From an uncultured Pseudomonadota bacterium (GTDB lineage Bacteria; Pseudomonadota; Alphaproteobacteria; RF32; CAG-239): DNA of 64,000 nt. The DNA lies in contig CACWQS010000002.1 of assembly GCA_902763155.1 (NCBI GenBank), positions 1-64,000 of the forward strand, in the 5' to 3' direction. Below, one piece after another: positions 1 through 9,775 of the stretch. Position 1 is the first letter of the stretch; every line of letters starts with the position of its first letter. The notes under the pieces were generated by a model. The model worked only from the letters and a program-made list of their open reading frames with translations, searched no databases and was not told where the DNA came from. Made by a program: the position numbers and the translations under genes.

Positions 1-27
1 GGAAAAATAATAAGATACTAAACACAA

Positions 28-56
28 AAAAAGAGATGCGATTTGCACCTCTTTTT
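28..56 (-). terminator. Intrinsic terminator after rplO
   Basis: An eight-base stem, AAAAAGAG (28-35) with CTCTTTTT (49-56), has an inner TGC/GCA pair. Read on the minus strand it ends in a run of T complementary to 26-32. It is well placed to end the ribosomal protein transcript after rplO. The A-rich other side may let it work in both directions. Confidence 0.75.
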
Positions 57-68
57 AGTTTTTCTCAC

Positions 69-175
69 GTAAATCTCAGATAGTGAGATGATTGCGCCGT
101 AATTTTTGAGCGCCGTGTACAAAAAGGTACACAAGCGAGAAAAATACAAGCAAGCAACCACTAGATGAGATTTAC
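69..175. repeat. Palindromic element copy A, overlapping the end of rplO
   Basis: This is a nested inverted repeat. Outer arms are GTAAATCTC (69-77) with GAGATTTAC (167-175). The next stem has TAGTG (79-83) with CACTA (159-163). The core is GTGTAC (115-120) with GTACAC (127-132). The right outer arm is the last codons and stop of rplO, so the rplO mRNA end can fold back on its own 3' tail. Other copies in this window share the core but not the outer-arm sequence. Confidence 0.8.
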
Positions 176-613
176 CTTGCCGCCGGCTTTTTCTACGGCG
201 CTAATCGCCTGCTTTGAAGCAGAATTAACAGTAATGTTAATACTGCTGGTAACAGCACCGCGAGCAAGCAAACGAATACCGTCGAGCTTCTTAGAAATTA
301 CATTTGAAGACAACAATGTATCAATCGTAATTTCTTTGGCATCTAACTTACCGGCATCGATAGCTTTTTGGATTGTATCCAAATTAACGACGGCAAATGT
401 CTTAGCAAACGGATTCTTAAAACCATGCTTCGGCAACTGACGATAAATCGGCATCTGACCACCTTCAAAGCCCATCTTGGCACCGCCGCTGCGAGCTTTT
501 TGACCTTTATGGCCCAAACCGCAGGTCTTGCCCTTACCGGAACCGATACCGCGACCGACGCGTTTGCGATTTTTGGTAGCGCCTTCGTTATCTTTTAATT
601 CGTTAAGTTTCAT
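161..613 (-). CDS. rplO: 50S ribosomal protein L15
   Basis: L15 is a late-assembly protein of the large subunit. The 150-residue product opens with the typical [21 protein letters not shown] run and the Gly/Lys-rich [20 protein letters not shown] segment that threads into 23S rRNA. Length fits the family. It is the last gene of the ribosomal operon here; a terminator follows and secY, its usual neighbour, is not seen. Between it and rpmD lies a 154-base gap holding palindromic copy B, an unusually long spacer for this operon. Confidence 0.97.
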   Translation of the reverse strand: MKLNELKDNEGATKNRKRVGRGIGSGKGKTCGLGHKGQKARSGGAKMGFEGGQMPIYRQLPKHGFKNPFAKTFAVVNLDTIQKAIDAGKLDAKEITIDTLLSSNVISKKLDGIRLLARGAVTSSINITVNSASKQAISAVEKAGGKVNLI

Positions 614-659
614 TTTCTTTTTCCTTTTCCTTGTGTCACTAGCCTTTAGATAACTTCAC

Positions 660-762
660 GATTGGGAAGAAAGACTGTGCTACGCTGTGAATTTTTGCCG
701 CCGTGTACAAAAGAGGTACACAAGAAGAAAATTTACAAGCATGACAGCCTTTCTGCACAATC
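660..762. repeat. Palindromic element copy B, inside the ribosomal operon
   Basis: Core GTGTAC (703-708) and GTACAC (716-721) sit inside stems TGTGAATTTTT with GAAAATTTACA, CTGT with ACAG, AGAAAG (668-673) with CTTTCT (749-754) and GATTG with CAATC. Only the core and general layout match the other copies; the outer stems are different bases that still pair. It lies between rpmD and rplO in the same transcript and, unlike copies near operon ends, has no T-run on the minus-strand 3' side. Confidence 0.75.
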
Positions 763-767
763 CCTTG

Positions 768-953
768 TTATTCTTCTACGCGGACTAGGTGAGCAACCTT
801 CTTAATCATCCCACGAATGGACGGCGTATCCTCAAGTTCAACCGTGCGACCGGTCTTGGTTAAACCCAAACCGCGCAAGTTTTTTTCTTGAATGGCCGGA
901 CGACCGATTGTGCTACCAGTTCTGGTAACTTTAATAGTCTTCTTTGTTGCCAT
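768..953 (-). CDS. rpmD: 50S ribosomal protein L30
   Basis: L30 is a small large-subunit protein. The 61-residue product has the usual [25 protein letters not shown] start and the conserved [17 protein letters not shown] stretch. Length is normal for bacterial L30. It begins 3 bases after the rpsE stop, so translation is probably coupled. Palindromic copy B starts a few bases after its stop codon. Confidence 0.96.
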   Translation of the reverse strand: MATKKTIKVTRTGSTIGRPAIQEKNLRGLGLTKTGRTVELEDTPSIRGMIKKVAHLVRVEE

Positions 954-956
954 GGC

Positions 957-1532
957 TTATGCCTCCTCTTCTTTAACTTCTTTGGCTGCAACCGTATTTT
1001 CACGGCGGCTGACAATATCGCCAACCTTTTTGCCGCGCTTCGTAGCAACCATTCTCGGTGAATTGATTGCAGTTAAAGCGGCAAATGTAGCCTTAATCAT
1101 GTTATATGGGTTATTAGAGCCTAAAGATTTTGCCACCACATCTTGCACGCCCAAAACTTCAAATACGGCACGCATCGGGCCACCGGCAATCACACCGGTA
1201 CCGGCAGGAGCCGTTCTGAGCACTACCTTACCGGCACCGAAACGACCGGTAATATCATGGTGCAAAGTTCTGCCTTCACGCAACGGAATGCGGATAATGT
1301 TCTTTTTAGCTTCATTAGTTGCTTTAACAATAGCTTCAGGCACTTCGGCAGCCTTACCTGTTCCGAAACCGATACGCCCTTTCTGGTCGCCAACTACCAC
1401 AACAGCAGCAAAGCTCATGGTGCGGCCACCTTTAACTGTTTTAGCAACACGATTAACGTGAACTAATCTTTCAACCAGCTCTTCTTTAACTTCTTTTTTA
1501 TTATGACGATCTGTAGCTTGTACCATCTTCAT
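957..1532 (-). CDS. rpsE: 30S ribosomal protein S5
   Basis: S5 helps form the mRNA entry site and affects decoding accuracy. The 191-residue product has the N-terminal double-stranded RNA-binding fold ([19 protein letters not shown] and the [17 protein letters not shown] strand-loop) and the C-terminal domain with [20 protein letters not shown] Glu-rich tail follows, as is common in alphaproteobacteria. It sits in the normal order rplR-rpsE-rpmD. The second Met, two codons in, is an alternative start. Confidence 0.97.
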   Translation of the reverse strand: MKMVQATDRHNKKEVKEELVERLVHVNRVAKTVKGGRTMSFAAVVVVGDQKGRIGFGTGKAAEVPEAIVKATNEAKKNIIRIPLREGRTLHHDITGRFGAGKVVLRTAPAGTGVIAGGPMRAVFEVLGVQDVVAKSLGSNNPYNMIKATFAALTAINSPRMVATKRGKKVGDIVSRRENTVAAKEVKEEEA

Positions 1533-1535
1533 CTC

Positions 1536-1898
1536 CTAGAATTTCAAACCAGCTTCACGAGCAGCATCTGCTAAAGCTTTTACTCGACCGTGATAGATAT
1601 ATCCGCCACGATCAAATACAACTTCGCTAATACCAGACTTTGCAGCTCTTTCAGCAATTACTTTACCAATGAAGCCGGCGGCTTCTACCGTAGATGTCTT
1701 AGAAAGTTGACCGCGAACTTCTTTATCTAATGTCGAAGCCGAAGCAACCGTCAAACCTTTTACATCGTCAATAATTTGTGCATAGATATGCTTACCGCTA
1801 CGGAAAACCGACAATCTCAATTTGCCGTTGGCAGCTGCCTTAATAGCAGATCTTACACGAGCCTTTCTTCTCTCAAACAAATCTTTTGGTGTATTCAT
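1536..1898 (-). CDS. rplR: 50S ribosomal protein L18
   Basis: L18 binds 5S rRNA and helps place it on the large subunit. The 120-residue product carries the [18 protein letters not shown] strand and the C-terminal motif [43 protein letters not shown] that defines bacterial L18. Length and position between rplF and rpsE are normal. Confidence 0.97.
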   Translation of the reverse strand: MNTPKDLFERRKARVRSAIKAAANGKLRLSVFRSGKHIYAQIIDDVKGLTVASASTLDKEVRGQLSKTSTVEAAGFIGKVIAERAAKSGISEVVFDRGGYIYHGRVKALADAAREAGLKF

Positions 1899-1909
1899 CG
1901 ACTTATTCC

Positions 1910-2446
1910 TTATTTCTTCTTACCTTCTTTACGACGAACAGTTTCGGTCGCATACTTCACACCTTTACCTTTGTAAGGTTCCGGTTTTCTGTATTTGCGC
2001 AATTCTGCTGCAACTTGACCAACAACTTGCTTGTCCGCACCAAATATTTTAATTTGTGTCGGAGATTCACAAGTAATTTTTATGGAAGCCGGTGTTTTGA
2101 ACACAATCTCGTGCGAAAAGCCCAAAGACAAAACTAAATTTTTGCCATCTAAACGAGCTTTATAACCTACGCCGACCAGTTCCATATCTTTTGTGAAACC
2201 TTCACTCACGCCTTTAACCAAATCGTTAATGCGAGCGCGTGTTGTGCCCCACAAAGCGCGAGACATATTGCTCTCCGATAACGGAGAAACAACAACTTTG
2301 CCCTCTTCCAATTTGGCAGCAACGTGGCTGTCATCGTATGTGAAGCTAAGTTCACCTAATTTACCTTTTGCAATTACGGTGTTGTTGTTAATGCTTAATT
2401 CTACTCCGGCAGGAACAACAACAGGATATTTACCAACTCTTGACAT
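1910..2446 (-). CDS. rplF: 50S ribosomal protein L6
   Basis: L6 lies near the GTPase-associated centre of the large subunit. The 178-residue product begins [16 protein letters not shown] and has the two related domains of the family, with the C-terminal signature [24 protein letters not shown] (near residues 153-176). An AGGAGG ribosome site lies just upstream of the start. Order rpsH-rplF-rplR is canonical. Confidence 0.97.
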   Translation of the reverse strand: MSRVGKYPVVVPAGVELSINNNTVIAKGKLGELSFTYDDSHVAAKLEEGKVVVSPLSESNMSRALWGTTRARINDLVKGVSEGFTKDMELVGVGYKARLDGKNLVLSLGFSHEIVFKTPASIKITCESPTQIKIFGADKQVVGQVAAELRKYRKPEPYKGKGVKYATETVRRKEGKKK

Positions 2447-2458
2447 TGTTTCCTCCTC

Positions 2459-2857
2459 CTAGAATACTTTGCACAAAATTTCACCGCCGACATTAGCCTT
2501 GCGAGCTTCGTTATCGCTCATCACACCCATCGGGGTAGAAACAATGGCAATACCTAAGCCGTTATAAACTCTCGGCAAATCTTTCACGCTGGAATAAACG
2601 CGACGACCCGGAGTCGAAACACGGTAAATTTCCGTAATAACACCAGCACCTTCATGGTACTTTAATTGAATATGAAGCTCATCAACACCAGGTCTTACAT
2701 TGGTCTTGGAATAACCAACAATATAACCTTCGCGTTTTAAAACTTCTAACACATTTTCACGCAAGCGAGAAGCAGGTGATACAACATCACTCTTTTTCGC
2801 TCTTTGTGCGTTTCTAATGCGTGTGAGCATATCGCCCAAAGGATCACTCATAGACAT
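2459..2857 (-). CDS. rpsH: 30S ribosomal protein S8
   Basis: S8 binds the central domain of 16S rRNA and, in enterobacteria, represses its own operon. The 132-residue product has the N-terminal [18 protein letters not shown] and the C-terminal [29 protein letters not shown] signature. A strong AAGGAGG-type site precedes the start. No S8-like operator was looked for in detail in the rplX-rplE region. Confidence 0.97.
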   Translation of the reverse strand: MSMSDPLGDMLTRIRNAQRAKKSDVVSPASRLRENVLEVLKREGYIVGYSKTNVRPGVDELHIQLKYHEGAGVITEIYRVSTPGRRVYSSVKDLPRVYNGLGIAIVSTPMGVMSDNEARKANVGGEILCKVF

Positions 2858-2870
2858 GTATCTTTCCTCC

Positions 2871-3176
2871 TTACCAGCTTGATTTTACTAAACCAGGAAT
2901 TTCGCCAAAGCTTGCCAAATCTCTCAATTCAACACGACTTAAACCGAACTTTCTGTAATAACTACGCGAACGTCCCGTAATTCTGCAACGATTGCGAATA
3001 CGGCACTTTGCCGAATTTCTCGGGAACTTCTGTAAAGCAAATTGCGCTTGCAATCTCTCTTCCGGAGATGCGTTCTTATCCATCGCAATTTCCTTTTGCT
3101 TTTGACGACGGTTAGCATACTTTGCCGCCATCTTCACTCTTTTCAAGTTTCTATATACCGAACTTGTTTTTGACAT
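2871..3176 (-). CDS. rpsN: 30S ribosomal protein S14, zinc-free long form
   Basis: S14 sits in the head of the small subunit. At 101 residues it is the long form, and it lacks the paired CxxC motifs of the zinc-binding short form (only single cysteines in [13 protein letters not shown]). The C-terminal half [33 protein letters not shown] is typical. The zinc-free version is the usual one in alphaproteobacteria. Confidence 0.97.
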   Translation of the reverse strand: MSKTSSVYRNLKRVKMAAKYANRRQKQKEIAMDKNASPEERLQAQFALQKFPRNSAKCRIRNRCRITGRSRSYYRKFGLSRVELRDLASFGEIPGLVKSSW

Positions 3177-3190
3177 CGTAAAATCTCCGC

Positions 3191-3730
3191 TTATTTCTTG
3201 TAAGGCAGGTTGAACGAAGTAAGCAACAATTTTGCTTCTTCATCTGTCTTAGCTGTTGTACAAATAACAATATCAAGACCTCTGACTTCATCTACTTTTT
3301 CGTAGTTAATTTCAGGGAAAATGATTTGTTCCTTAACACCGAAAGCGAAATTACCTCTTCCGTCAAAATTCTTGCCGGTAATTCCATGAAAGTCTCTGAT
3401 TCGCGGCAAAGCCATATTAACCAGTCTTTCAAGAAATTCATACATTCTATCCGAACGTAAGGTCACTTTGCAGCCAATCGGCATACCTTCACGCAATTTG
3501 AAAGTCGCAATAGATTTACGAGCCTTGGTCATAACCGGTTGCTGACCGGCAATCAAAGCCAGCTCTTCCATCGCCGAAGTTACCTTTTTCTTATCGGTAA
3601 CAGCATCGCCGATACCCATATTCAAAACAATCTTCGTCAGCTTCGGAATCTCATGTGGGTTCTTGTAACCGAATTTTTCCACAAGAGATTTCTTTATGAC
3701 GTCGTTGTAAAGTTTTTCAAAATTAGTCAT
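3191..3730 (-). CDS. rplE: 50S ribosomal protein L5
   Basis: L5 binds 5S rRNA and contacts P-site tRNA. Length from the chosen start is 179 residues, the standard size. The ATG at 3730 is preferred over one at 3745 because GGGAG lies about eight bases before it, while the upstream ATG has no ribosome site. The [15 protein letters not shown] and [17 protein letters not shown] segments and the C-terminal [18 protein letters not shown] are family hallmarks. Confidence 0.96.
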   Translation of the reverse strand: MTNFEKLYNDVIKKSLVEKFGYKNPHEIPKLTKIVLNMGIGDAVTDKKKVTSAMEELALIAGQQPVMTKARKSIATFKLREGMPIGCKVTLRSDRMYEFLERLVNMALPRIRDFHGITGKNFDGRGNFAFGVKEQIIFPEINYEKVDEVRGLDIVICTTAKTDEEAKLLLTSFNLPYKK

Positions 3731-3744
3731 AAAATTTTCTCCCA

Positions 3745-4053
3745 TTAATCGATTACGTCACCGGATTTGCGAGCAACGCGTACTTTTTTGCCATCAACGG
3801 TCTTGTAACCTACCTTTGTCGGCTTGCCGTCTTTAACAAGCGCAACATTAGAAACATGAATGGCAGCCTCTTTGGTCACAATACCGCCGGCTTGACCTTG
3901 TGTCGGCTTTTTGTGACGTTTAACCACATTCACGCCTTCAACAATAACCTTGCCTTCTTTCGGCATTGCTTGCTTTACCACGCCGGTTTTACCCTTATCA
4001 TCTCCCGAGATAACGATAACCGTGTCGTTTTTCTTAATTCTCATTTTAGGCAT
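3745..4053 (-). CDS. rplX: 50S ribosomal protein L24
   Basis: L24 starts assembly of the large subunit. The 102-residue product carries a KOW motif early on ([19 protein letters not shown], about residues 10-28), followed by [12 protein letters not shown], both diagnostic. It lies one base from rplN on one side and next to rplE on the other, in the usual order. Confidence 0.97.
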   Translation of the reverse strand: MPKMRIKKNDTVIVISGDDKGKTGVVKQAMPKEGKVIVEGVNVVKRHKKPTQGQAGGIVTKEAAIHVSNVALVKDGKPTKVGYKTVDGKKVRVARKSGDVID

Positions 4054-4054
4054 A

Positions 4055-4423
4055 CTATAATACCTCCGGTGCTAATGAAATGATTTTCATAAATTTCTTG
4101 GCACGCAATTCTCTGGTCACAGGGCCAAAAATACGTGTGCCAATCGGCTCACCGTCCTTGTTAATCAGAACGGCAGCATTGCTGTCAAAACGGATAACAC
4201 TTCCGTCTTTGCGGCGAATGTCGCTGGCTGTTCTAACGATAACAGCTTTATAAACATCACCTTTCTTAACGTGCCCTTTCGGCAATGCTTCTTGTATAGC
4301 AACAACAATAACATCGCCAACCGTAGCAGTCTTTCTCTTGGAACCACCAAGAACCTTTATGCACTGCACCTGGCGTGCGCCGGAGTTATCAGCAACATCT
4401 AGGTTGGTTTGCATTTGTATCAT
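4055..4423 (-). CDS. rplN: 50S ribosomal protein L14
   Basis: L14 forms an intersubunit bridge with 16S rRNA. The 122-residue product is very conserved: [18 protein letters not shown], then [16 protein letters not shown] and the end [12 protein letters not shown]. Length is exactly that expected. Order rpsQ-rplN-rplX is canonical. Confidence 0.98.
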   Translation of the reverse strand: MIQMQTNLDVADNSGARQVQCIKVLGGSKRKTATVGDVIVVAIQEALPKGHVKKGDVYKAVIVRTASDIRRKDGSVIRFDSNAAVLINKDGEPIGTRIFGPVTRELRAKKFMKIISLAPEVL

Positions 4424-4442
4424 TTTTTTATTCCTTCATATC

Positions 4443-4679
4443 CTAGGCGTTTTCTGTTACCACAGTCCATGACTTATTCTTGGAAATAGGGCGACATTCT
4501 TCAATGGAAACTCTATCTCCTACCTTGAACTGATTATTCTCATCGTGAGCAGCAAACTTCTTGCTCTTTTTCACGAACTTTTTATAAACCGGATGCATAA
4601 CTTGACGTTCTACACTAACAACGACAGTCTTATCCTGTTTATCACTAACAACTACACCTTGAAGAATTCTCTTAGGCAT
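4443..4679 (-). CDS. rpsQ: 30S ribosomal protein S17
   Basis: S17 is an OB-fold protein that binds 16S rRNA early in assembly. The 78-residue product reads [21 protein letters not shown] with [19 protein letters not shown] and the signature [21 protein letters not shown]. Length fits. It follows rpmC by ten bases. Confidence 0.97.
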   Translation of the reverse strand: MPKRILQGVVVSDKQDKTVVVSVERQVMHPVYKKFVKKSKKFAAHDENNQFKVGDRVSIEECRPISKNKSWTVVTENA

Positions 4680-4689
4680 GTTCTTTCTC

Positions 4690-4887
4690 CTAACTATTCT
4701 TCTTGCGCTCAGAAATGAGCGTCTTGATTTGAGCTACTTCACGGCGTGCTTTCTTCATATTTGAAGTATTTTGCAACTGCCCCGTCGATTGTTGAATTCT
4801 CAGATTGATTTCCTCTTTTTTGAGTTCTAACAATCTTGTTTCCAATTCATCAATCGTCTTAGCACGTAAATCTTTAATTTTAACCAT
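4690..4887 (-). CDS. rpmC: 50S ribosomal protein L29
   Basis: L29 lies near the peptide exit tunnel, where chaperones and the signal recognition particle dock. The 65-residue, helix-rich product has the [24 protein letters not shown] start and the [16 protein letters not shown] end typical of the family. Its start overlaps the rplP stop by one base, suggesting coupled translation. Confidence 0.96.
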   Translation of the reverse strand: MVKIKDLRAKTIDELETRLLELKKEEINLRIQQSTGQLQNTSNMKKARREVAQIKTLISERKKNS

Positions 4888-5321
4888 TATGCTTCTCCTT
4901 TACCAGCATCAGAGTTCAAGCGTTTCACAAATTTGCTCTTAACCGGCAATTTCGCTGCACCCAAAGCAAAAGCTTTGCGCGCTACTTCTTCAGAAACACC
5001 GCCGATTTCAAACATAATGCGACCAGGCTTAACTCTGGCTACCCAAAATTCGATAGCGCCTTTACCTTTACCCATACGAACTTCGGCCGGTTTATCCGAC
5101 ACCGGAACATCTGGGAAAATTCTGATCCACAATTGACCAAGTCTCTTCATTTCACGCGTAATCGCACGACGAGCTGCTTCAATTTGACGAGCCGTCACGC
5201 GTTCCGGCGTTAAAGCCTTCAAACCGAAAGCACCGAAACTTAATTCAGATCCACCTTTAGCCATACCATGAATACGACCTTTATGTTGCTTGTGGAATTT
5301 TAAACGTTTTGGACTTAACAT
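4887..5321 (-). CDS. rplP: 50S ribosomal protein L16
   Basis: L16 helps organise the A-site side of the peptidyl transferase region. The product begins [19 protein letters not shown] and has the signature [20 protein letters not shown]. At 144 residues it is slightly longer than the 136 common in enterobacteria, due to a short C-terminal tail. Order rpsC-rplP-rpmC is canonical. Confidence 0.97.
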   Translation of the reverse strand: MLSPKRLKFHKQHKGRIHGMAKGGSELSFGAFGLKALTPERVTARQIEAARRAITREMKRLGQLWIRIFPDVPVSDKPAEVRMGKGKGAIEFWVARVKPGRIMFEIGGVSEEVARKAFALGAAKLPVKSKFVKRLNSDAGKGEA

Positions 5322-5337
5322 CTTCTAACCTCACATC

Positions 5338-6009
5338 TTACTTTTGTTCAGCCAACTTTTTGTCTTGCGCCATCGGATCGTGACTCATAATTTCGCCCTT
5401 ATAGATCCAAACTTTAACACCGCAAGCACCATAAGTGGTATGAGCCGTTGAGGTTGCATAGTCAATATCCGCACGCAGTGTGTGCAAAGGAACTCTTCCT
5501 TCACGATAATATTCGGTACGGGCAATTTCAGCACCGCCTAAACGACCACTGCAGCATACTTTGATACCCTCTGCACCCAAACGCAATGCCGACTGCATCA
5601 CCCGCTTCATCGCACGACGGAAAGCCACACGGCGTTCCAACTGTTGCGCTACAGCATCTGCAACCAACTTAGCGTCAAGCTCAGGTTTTCTGACTTCCAC
5701 GATGTTTAATTGAACTTCCGAGTCAGTCAATTTTTGAATTTCCTTACGCAAATTCTCGATATCCTGCCCCTTCTTGCCAATTACAACACCCGGTCTGGCC
5801 GAATGAATGGTTACGCGCGCTTTCTTAGCCGGACGTTCAATAACGATGTGGCTAATGCCGGCTTGCGCCAATTTTTCATTCAAAAATTTCTTAATTTTCA
5901 AATCTTCGTGGAGATAATCAGTGAACTTATCGTTATCTGCATACCAACGAGAGTCCCAAGTGCGATTAACACCCAAACGAAGACTGGTAGGATTAACTTT
6001 CTGTCCCAT
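5338..6009 (-). CDS. rpsC: 30S ribosomal protein S3
   Basis: S3 lines the mRNA entry channel and helps unwind mRNA. The ATG at 6009 ([14 protein letters not shown]) is chosen because GGGGAG lies just upstream and the family starts exactly there; the product is then 223 residues. A KH domain with [13 protein letters not shown] lies around residues 65-80. The C-terminal [24 protein letters not shown] is the S3 signature. Confidence 0.97.
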   Translation of the reverse strand: MGQKVNPTSLRLGVNRTWDSRWYADNDKFTDYLHEDLKIKKFLNEKLAQAGISHIVIERPAKKARVTIHSARPGVVIGKKGQDIENLRKEIQKLTDSEVQLNIVEVRKPELDAKLVADAVAQQLERRVAFRRAMKRVMQSALRLGAEGIKVCCSGRLGGAEIARTEYYREGRVPLHTLRADIDYATSTAHTTYGACGVKVWIYKGEIMSHDPMAQDKKLAEQK

Positions 6010-6013
6010 TTTA

Positions 6014-6370
6014 TTACTCCCCACGCTCAGATACAACAATGGTCATGCTCGAAAACGGCTTCAAAATCCGCGCGCTTCTGCCGCGACCACGTGCATTCAT
6101 ACGTTTCATTACAATACCTTTACCAACGTAAGCTTCGCTAACAACGAGCTTATCAATGTTCAGGTTATGGTTATTTTCTGCATTTGAAATTGCCGATTGT
6201 AACAATTCCAAAGCCACTTTGGCAATTCTCTTCTTCGAAAAGCTTAATTCGGCAACCGCCTTTTCAACTTTCAACCCGCGAATAGTTTGAGCAACTAAGT
6301 TCAATTTACGCGCGCTGCTGCGAATAGATCTGCATACAGCCTTTGCCTGTTTTAAATTCTCTTGAACCAT
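6014..6370 (-). CDS. rplV: 50S ribosomal protein L22
   Basis: L22 has a loop that lines the exit tunnel. The 118-residue product has [21 protein letters not shown] near the start and the tunnel-loop and signature [28 protein letters not shown] near the end. Its start overlaps the rpsS stop as TAATG, so the two are probably translationally coupled. Confidence 0.97.
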   Translation of the reverse strand: MVQENLKQAKAVCRSIRSSARKLNLVAQTIRGLKVEKAVAELSFSKKRIAKVALELLQSAISNAENNHNLNIDKLVVSEAYVGKGIVMKRMNARGRGRSARILKPFSSMTIVVSERGE

Positions 6371-6654
6371 TATTTACCTCTCTTCGCTGTATCAGCCGAT
6401 TTGGTATGACCATAGTAAGTGCGAGTAGGTGCAAATTCACCAAACTTATGACCAACCATGTCTTCAGTCACCAATACCGGAATAAATTTATGACCGTTGT
6501 GAACGCCGAATGTCAAACCCACAAATTGCGGAATCATCGTCGAACGACGCGACCAAATTTTAATCACTTCATTACGGCTCGAATTTCTAGCCGCTTCAGC
6601 CTTCTTTAAGAGATAGCCATCAACAAAAGGTCCTTTCCATACAGAACGTGTCAT
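6370..6654 (-). CDS. rpsS: 30S ribosomal protein S19
   Basis: S19 sits in the small subunit head and contacts S13. The second of two close ATGs (6654, giving [13 protein letters not shown]) is chosen because AGGAG lies eight bases before it and only two from the first; the product is then 94 residues. The central [21 protein letters not shown] and the end [14 protein letters not shown] are family signatures. Confidence 0.97.
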   Translation of the reverse strand: MTRSVWKGPFVDGYLLKKAEAARNSSRNEVIKIWSRRSTMIPQFVGLTFGVHNGHKFIPVLVTEDMVGHKFGEFAPTRTYYGHTKSADTAKRGK

Positions 6655-6669
6655 TAGCATTTCTCCTTA

Positions 6670-7503
6670 TTAATTCTTGTTATCATGACGAGATCTCATA
6701 ATAAAGCGATCCGTCTTCTTGTTAGAACGTGTCTTAGCACCCTTAGTCGGCTTACCCCACGGCGTTACCGGATGGCGTCCGCCCGAAGTTCTGCCTTCAC
6801 CACCACCAAGCGGGTGATCAACAGGGTTCATAGCCACACCACGTGATACCGGACGATTGCCCAGCCAGCGGTTGCGACCGGCTTTACCCAACGATACGTT
6901 CTGGTTATCCGGATTAGAAACTGCACCAACAGTTGCTAAACATTCCTCACGAACAATTCTCAGTTCGCCGGAATTAAGTTTCAACTGAACATAACCGGCA
7001 TCTTTACCAACAACTTGAGCATAGCAACCGGCAGAACGAACCAACTGGCCGCCTTTGCCTGCACGCAGTTCAATGTTGTGCACGATTGTACCAACCGGCA
7101 TGTTCTTCAGAGGCATAGCATTACCCGGCTTAATGTCTGCTTTTGCAGAAGCAATAACTTTATCGCCGGCTTTCAGTCTTTGCGGAGCCAAAATATAAGC
7201 CTTTTCGCCGTCGCTATAGCTGATTAAAGCAATAAACGCCGTGCGGTTAGGATCATATTCAATACGCTCAACCGTTGCCTCTATATCAAATTTCTTACGT
7301 TTGAAGTCAATCATACGATAGCTGCGCTTATGCCCGCCACCAACACGACGACTTGTTACGTGTCCGTAATTGTCACGCCCACCGGTTTTGCTTATACCTT
7401 TAGTTAAGCTTTTTTCAGGTTTGCCCTTGTATAACTCGCTTTTATCAACGAGAATAAGTTGGCGACGACCTGCCGATGTGGGCTTATATGTATTCAAAGC
7501 CAT
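6670..7503 (-). CDS. rplB: 50S ribosomal protein L2
   Basis: L2 is one of the most conserved ribosomal proteins and supports peptidyl transferase activity and subunit joining. The 277-residue product has the OB and SH3-like domains, with the RNA-binding C-terminal motif [20 protein letters not shown] containing the conserved His, then [16 protein letters not shown]. Length is standard. Confidence 0.98.
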   Translation of the reverse strand: MALNTYKPTSAGRRQLILVDKSELYKGKPEKSLTKGISKTGGRDNYGHVTSRRVGGGHKRSYRMIDFKRKKFDIEATVERIEYDPNRTAFIALISYSDGEKAYILAPQRLKAGDKVIASAKADIKPGNAMPLKNMPVGTIVHNIELRAGKGGQLVRSAGCYAQVVGKDAGYVQLKLNSGELRIVREECLATVGAVSNPDNQNVSLGKAGRNRWLGNRPVSRGVAMNPVDHPLGGGEGRTSGGRHPVTPWGKPTKGAKTRSNKKTDRFIMRSRHDNKN

Positions 7504-7505
7504 GA

Positions 7506-7820
7506 TTAAATTCCTGTTGTAACATCAATGTTTTGACCATCAGCAAGGGTAATCAGAGCTTTTTTGTAGTCCGAGCGTTTGCCCTGACGACCTCTGTAGC
7601 CCTTAACCTTACCAAATTGTTTAATGGTATTTACCTTATTTACTTTCACATTAAAGATAGCTTCAACAGCTGCTTTAATGCTGTCCTTGGTCGCAGATAA
7701 AGGTACAATGAATACCACTTTTCCTGCTTCCGATGAAATCATAGATTTTTCGGTAATTACCGGACGAACCAATGTATCATACATTGCTGCAGTTACATTG
7801 TTTGATTTGTTCTTAGCCAT
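7506..7820 (-). CDS. rplW: 50S ribosomal protein L23
   Basis: L23 borders the exit tunnel and is the docking site for trigger factor and the signal recognition particle. The 104-residue product has the VRPVITEKS motif (about residues 18-26), the [15 protein letters not shown] segment and [16 protein letters not shown]. It begins eight bases from the end of rplD. Confidence 0.97.
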   Translation of the reverse strand: MAKNKSNNVTAAMYDTLVRPVITEKSMISSEAGKVVFIVPLSATKDSIKAAVEAIFNVKVNKVNTIKQFGKVKGYRGRQGKRSDYKKALITLADGQNIDVTTGI

Positions 7821-8436
7821 TTAATCTCTCCTCTAAGCAACTTACTGCATCTTTTGTTAATACCAATTTGTCCTTCTTTAAGATGTCATAAACGTTTGCA
7901 CCGATTGTCGGAAGAATATCAACACCTTCGATATTACGGCTGGCAAGCGCAAAATTAACATCTACATCCTTACCGTCAATAATAAGGCAGTTCTTCAACC
8001 CGCAAGCATTCAATTTGCTCAGCAAATCTTTTGTCTTCGGAGCCGATAACTTTGCTTCATCAATAACGATCAGGTTACCCTCTTTGGCTTTTGCCGAAAG
8101 AGCGGTTTTCAGACCGAGTTTTCTAAATTTCTTGGTCAAGTCGAAAGAATGATCTCTAACTACCGGACCAAATACAACACCACCTTTACGGAATTGCGCA
8201 CCCTTTCTGGAACCTTGACGAGCGTTACCTGAACCTTTTTGTTTGAACGGTTTAGACGGTGTCAAAGCCACATCGGAACGACCTTTGGTGGCATGATTGC
8301 CGCTTTGCAATCTGGCGAGTTGCCAAGTCACAACGCGTTGTAAAATATCAGCGCGAACTTCCAATCCGTAAATGGCATCGTTCAGTTCTATTGTGCCAAC
8401 ATTTTTATTTTCCAAATTTAAGATGTCCTGTTTCAT
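7813..8436 (-). CDS. rplD: 50S ribosomal protein L4
   Basis: L4 reaches into the exit tunnel; in E. coli it also regulates the S10 operon. The ATG at 8436 ([14 protein letters not shown]) is chosen because AAGGAAA precedes it and the family begins there; the product is 207 residues. The tunnel loop, with [25 protein letters not shown], is clear near residues 60-85. Its end overlaps the rplW start by eight bases. Confidence 0.97.
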   Translation of the reverse strand: MKQDILNLENKNVGTIELNDAIYGLEVRADILQRVVTWQLARLQSGNHATKGRSDVALTPSKPFKQKGSGNARQGSRKGAQFRKGGVVFGPVVRDHSFDLTKKFRKLGLKTALSAKAKEGNLIVIDEAKLSAPKTKDLLSKLNACGLKNCLIIDGKDVDVNFALASRNIEGVDILPTIGANVYDILKKDKLVLTKDAVSCLEERLNG

Positions 8437-8452
8437 TTCGTTTTTCCTTAAA

Positions 8453-9175
8453 TTATTCTGCATTCTCAGCCGGAGTTTCGGCTGCAACAACAGGTTCATC
8501 AACTTTCTTTAATCCTGCAGGCATCGGTAAAGCCATTGTTGCCGGTTTCTTAACTGCATCGGTTACGCGAACCCATGTGTTTTCAGACCCCGGAACACCA
8601 CCTTTAACCATAATCAAGCCTTTAGAAGCATCAACAGCAACAACCTTAAGGTTTTGAACAGTCACGCGTTCAGCACCCATGTGGCCGGCCATCTTCTTGC
8701 CTTTGAAGACCTTACCTGGATCTTGTCTTTGTCCTGTAGAACCATGAGAACGGTGCGAAATAGATACACCGTGGCTGGCTTCCAAACCGGCAAAGTTATG
8801 ACGTTTCATAACACCGGCAAAACCTTTACCGTTAGATTTTGCACAAACGTCAACAAACTGACCCGGTACAAAATGTTCCACAGATAATTCAGCACCAACA
8901 TTCAATAAGCAATCTTCAGAAACTCTGAATTCGCCCAATTTCTTCTTCGGTGCAACATTAGCCTTTGCAAAATATCCCTTTTGCGGCTTTTTAACGTTTT
9001 TAGCCTTAATGGCACCGGTTCCCAATTGAACCGCGTTATAGCCGTCTTTTTCGGTTGTTTTAACATTAACAACCTGCAAGCCTTCAACACTCAAAACAGT
9101 TACAGGAACATGAGTTCCGTCTGCTTCAAATATGCGGGACATTCCTAATTTTTTTGCGATTAGACCCGTACGCAT
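8453..9175 (-). CDS. rplC: 50S ribosomal protein L3
   Basis: L3 starts large-subunit assembly and reaches toward the peptidyl transferase centre. The 240-residue product has [15 protein letters not shown] at the start and the central [25 protein letters not shown], whose Gln is the residue methylated in E. coli L3. It is about 30 residues longer than E. coli L3 because of an Ala/Glu-rich C-terminal tail, a common alphaproteobacterial trait. Confidence 0.97.
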   Translation of the reverse strand: MRTGLIAKKLGMSRIFEADGTHVPVTVLSVEGLQVVNVKTTEKDGYNAVQLGTGAIKAKNVKKPQKGYFAKANVAPKKKLGEFRVSEDCLLNVGAELSVEHFVPGQFVDVCAKSNGKGFAGVMKRHNFAGLEASHGVSISHRSHGSTGQRQDPGKVFKGKKMAGHMGAERVTVQNLKVVAVDASKGLIMVKGGVPGSENTWVRVTDAVKKPATMALPMPAGLKKVDEPVVAAETPAENAE

Positions 9176-9237
9176 TATTATCTTTTCCTTTTCTTAATAG
9201 GTTGACCTCTTTATTGCTAAAGCGCCAACATTAATTA

Positions 9238-9546
9238 TTACAATTTAATTTCAACATTAACACCTGCAGCCAAATCAAGCTTCATCAAAGCATCAACTGT
9301 TTGCGGTGTCGGGTTCACAATATCTAAAAGTCTTTTGTGAGTTCTGATTTCGAACTGCTCACGCGATTTTTTATCTACGTGCGGTGAACGATTCACCGTA
9401 AACTTTTCGATTTTGTTCGGCAGAGGAATCGGTCCTCTTACCGTTGCGCCCGTTCTTTTGGCAGTGTGCACAATCTCAGTCGTAGAAAGATCGAGCAATC
9501 TGTGATCAAAAGCCTTAAGGCGGATTCGTATATTTTGTGTTTCCAT
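9238..9546 (-). CDS. rpsJ: 30S ribosomal protein S10
   Basis: S10 is a small-subunit head protein that also joins antitermination complexes as NusE. The start at 9546 ([19 protein letters not shown]) gives 102 residues and has AGGAAAAA upstream; a longer reading frame adds ten residues unlike the family. [35 protein letters not shown] is the S10 signature region. It is the first gene of the operon; rpsL, rpsG, fusA and tuf are not upstream. Confidence 0.97.
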   Translation of the reverse strand: METQNIRIRLKAFDHRLLDLSTTEIVHTAKRTGATVRGPIPLPNKIEKFTVNRSPHVDKKSREQFEIRTHKRLLDIVNPTPQTVDALMKLDLAAGVNVEIKL

Positions 9547-9567
9547 TTTATACTTTTTCCTATAACT

Positions 9568-9606
9568 AAACGGCAAAAAAATTTACAACATGATTTCATG
9601 CCGTCT
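9568..9606 (-). promoter_or_regulatory. Hairpin in the S10 operon leader
   Basis: AAACGGCA (9568-9575) pairs with TGCCGTCT (9599-9606), seven Watson-Crick pairs and one wobble on the transcribed strand. It lies 22-60 bases before the rpsJ start, in the ~165-base leader implied by the promoter at 9713-9740. There is a T-run in its loop, not after the stem, so it is not a simple terminator. Whether a ribosomal protein binds it is unknown. Confidence 0.45.
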
Positions 9607-9712
9607 AAATTTGTTAAACTTCAGCAAACGCTTTCGCAACAAAGGTTTGCCCTATATTTTATATTTGCTTCGCTGCGAGGTAAACCCTCTCAAAACAATT
9701 GTTGTAGCGCGC

Positions 9713-9740
9713 TTATAACACACCTTTTTTCCAATTGCAA
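9713..9740 (-). promoter_or_regulatory. Promoter of the ribosomal protein operon
   Basis: On the minus strand TTGCAA (9735-9740) is followed after 16 bases by TTATAA (9713-9718). Both boxes are close to the sigma-70 consensus, and the 16-base spacing recurs in other candidate promoters of this window. It would start a transcript near 9706, with a 160-base leader before rpsJ. Confidence 0.6.
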
Positions 9741-9775
9741 GCAAAAAATTTAAAAATTTTTAAGAAATGACGAAA

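Noticed and set aside
9466..9753. Plus-strand frame of 95 codons opposite the rpsJ start
   Set aside because: It is antisense to rpsJ and its leader and promoter, has no ribosome site and no recognisable composition.
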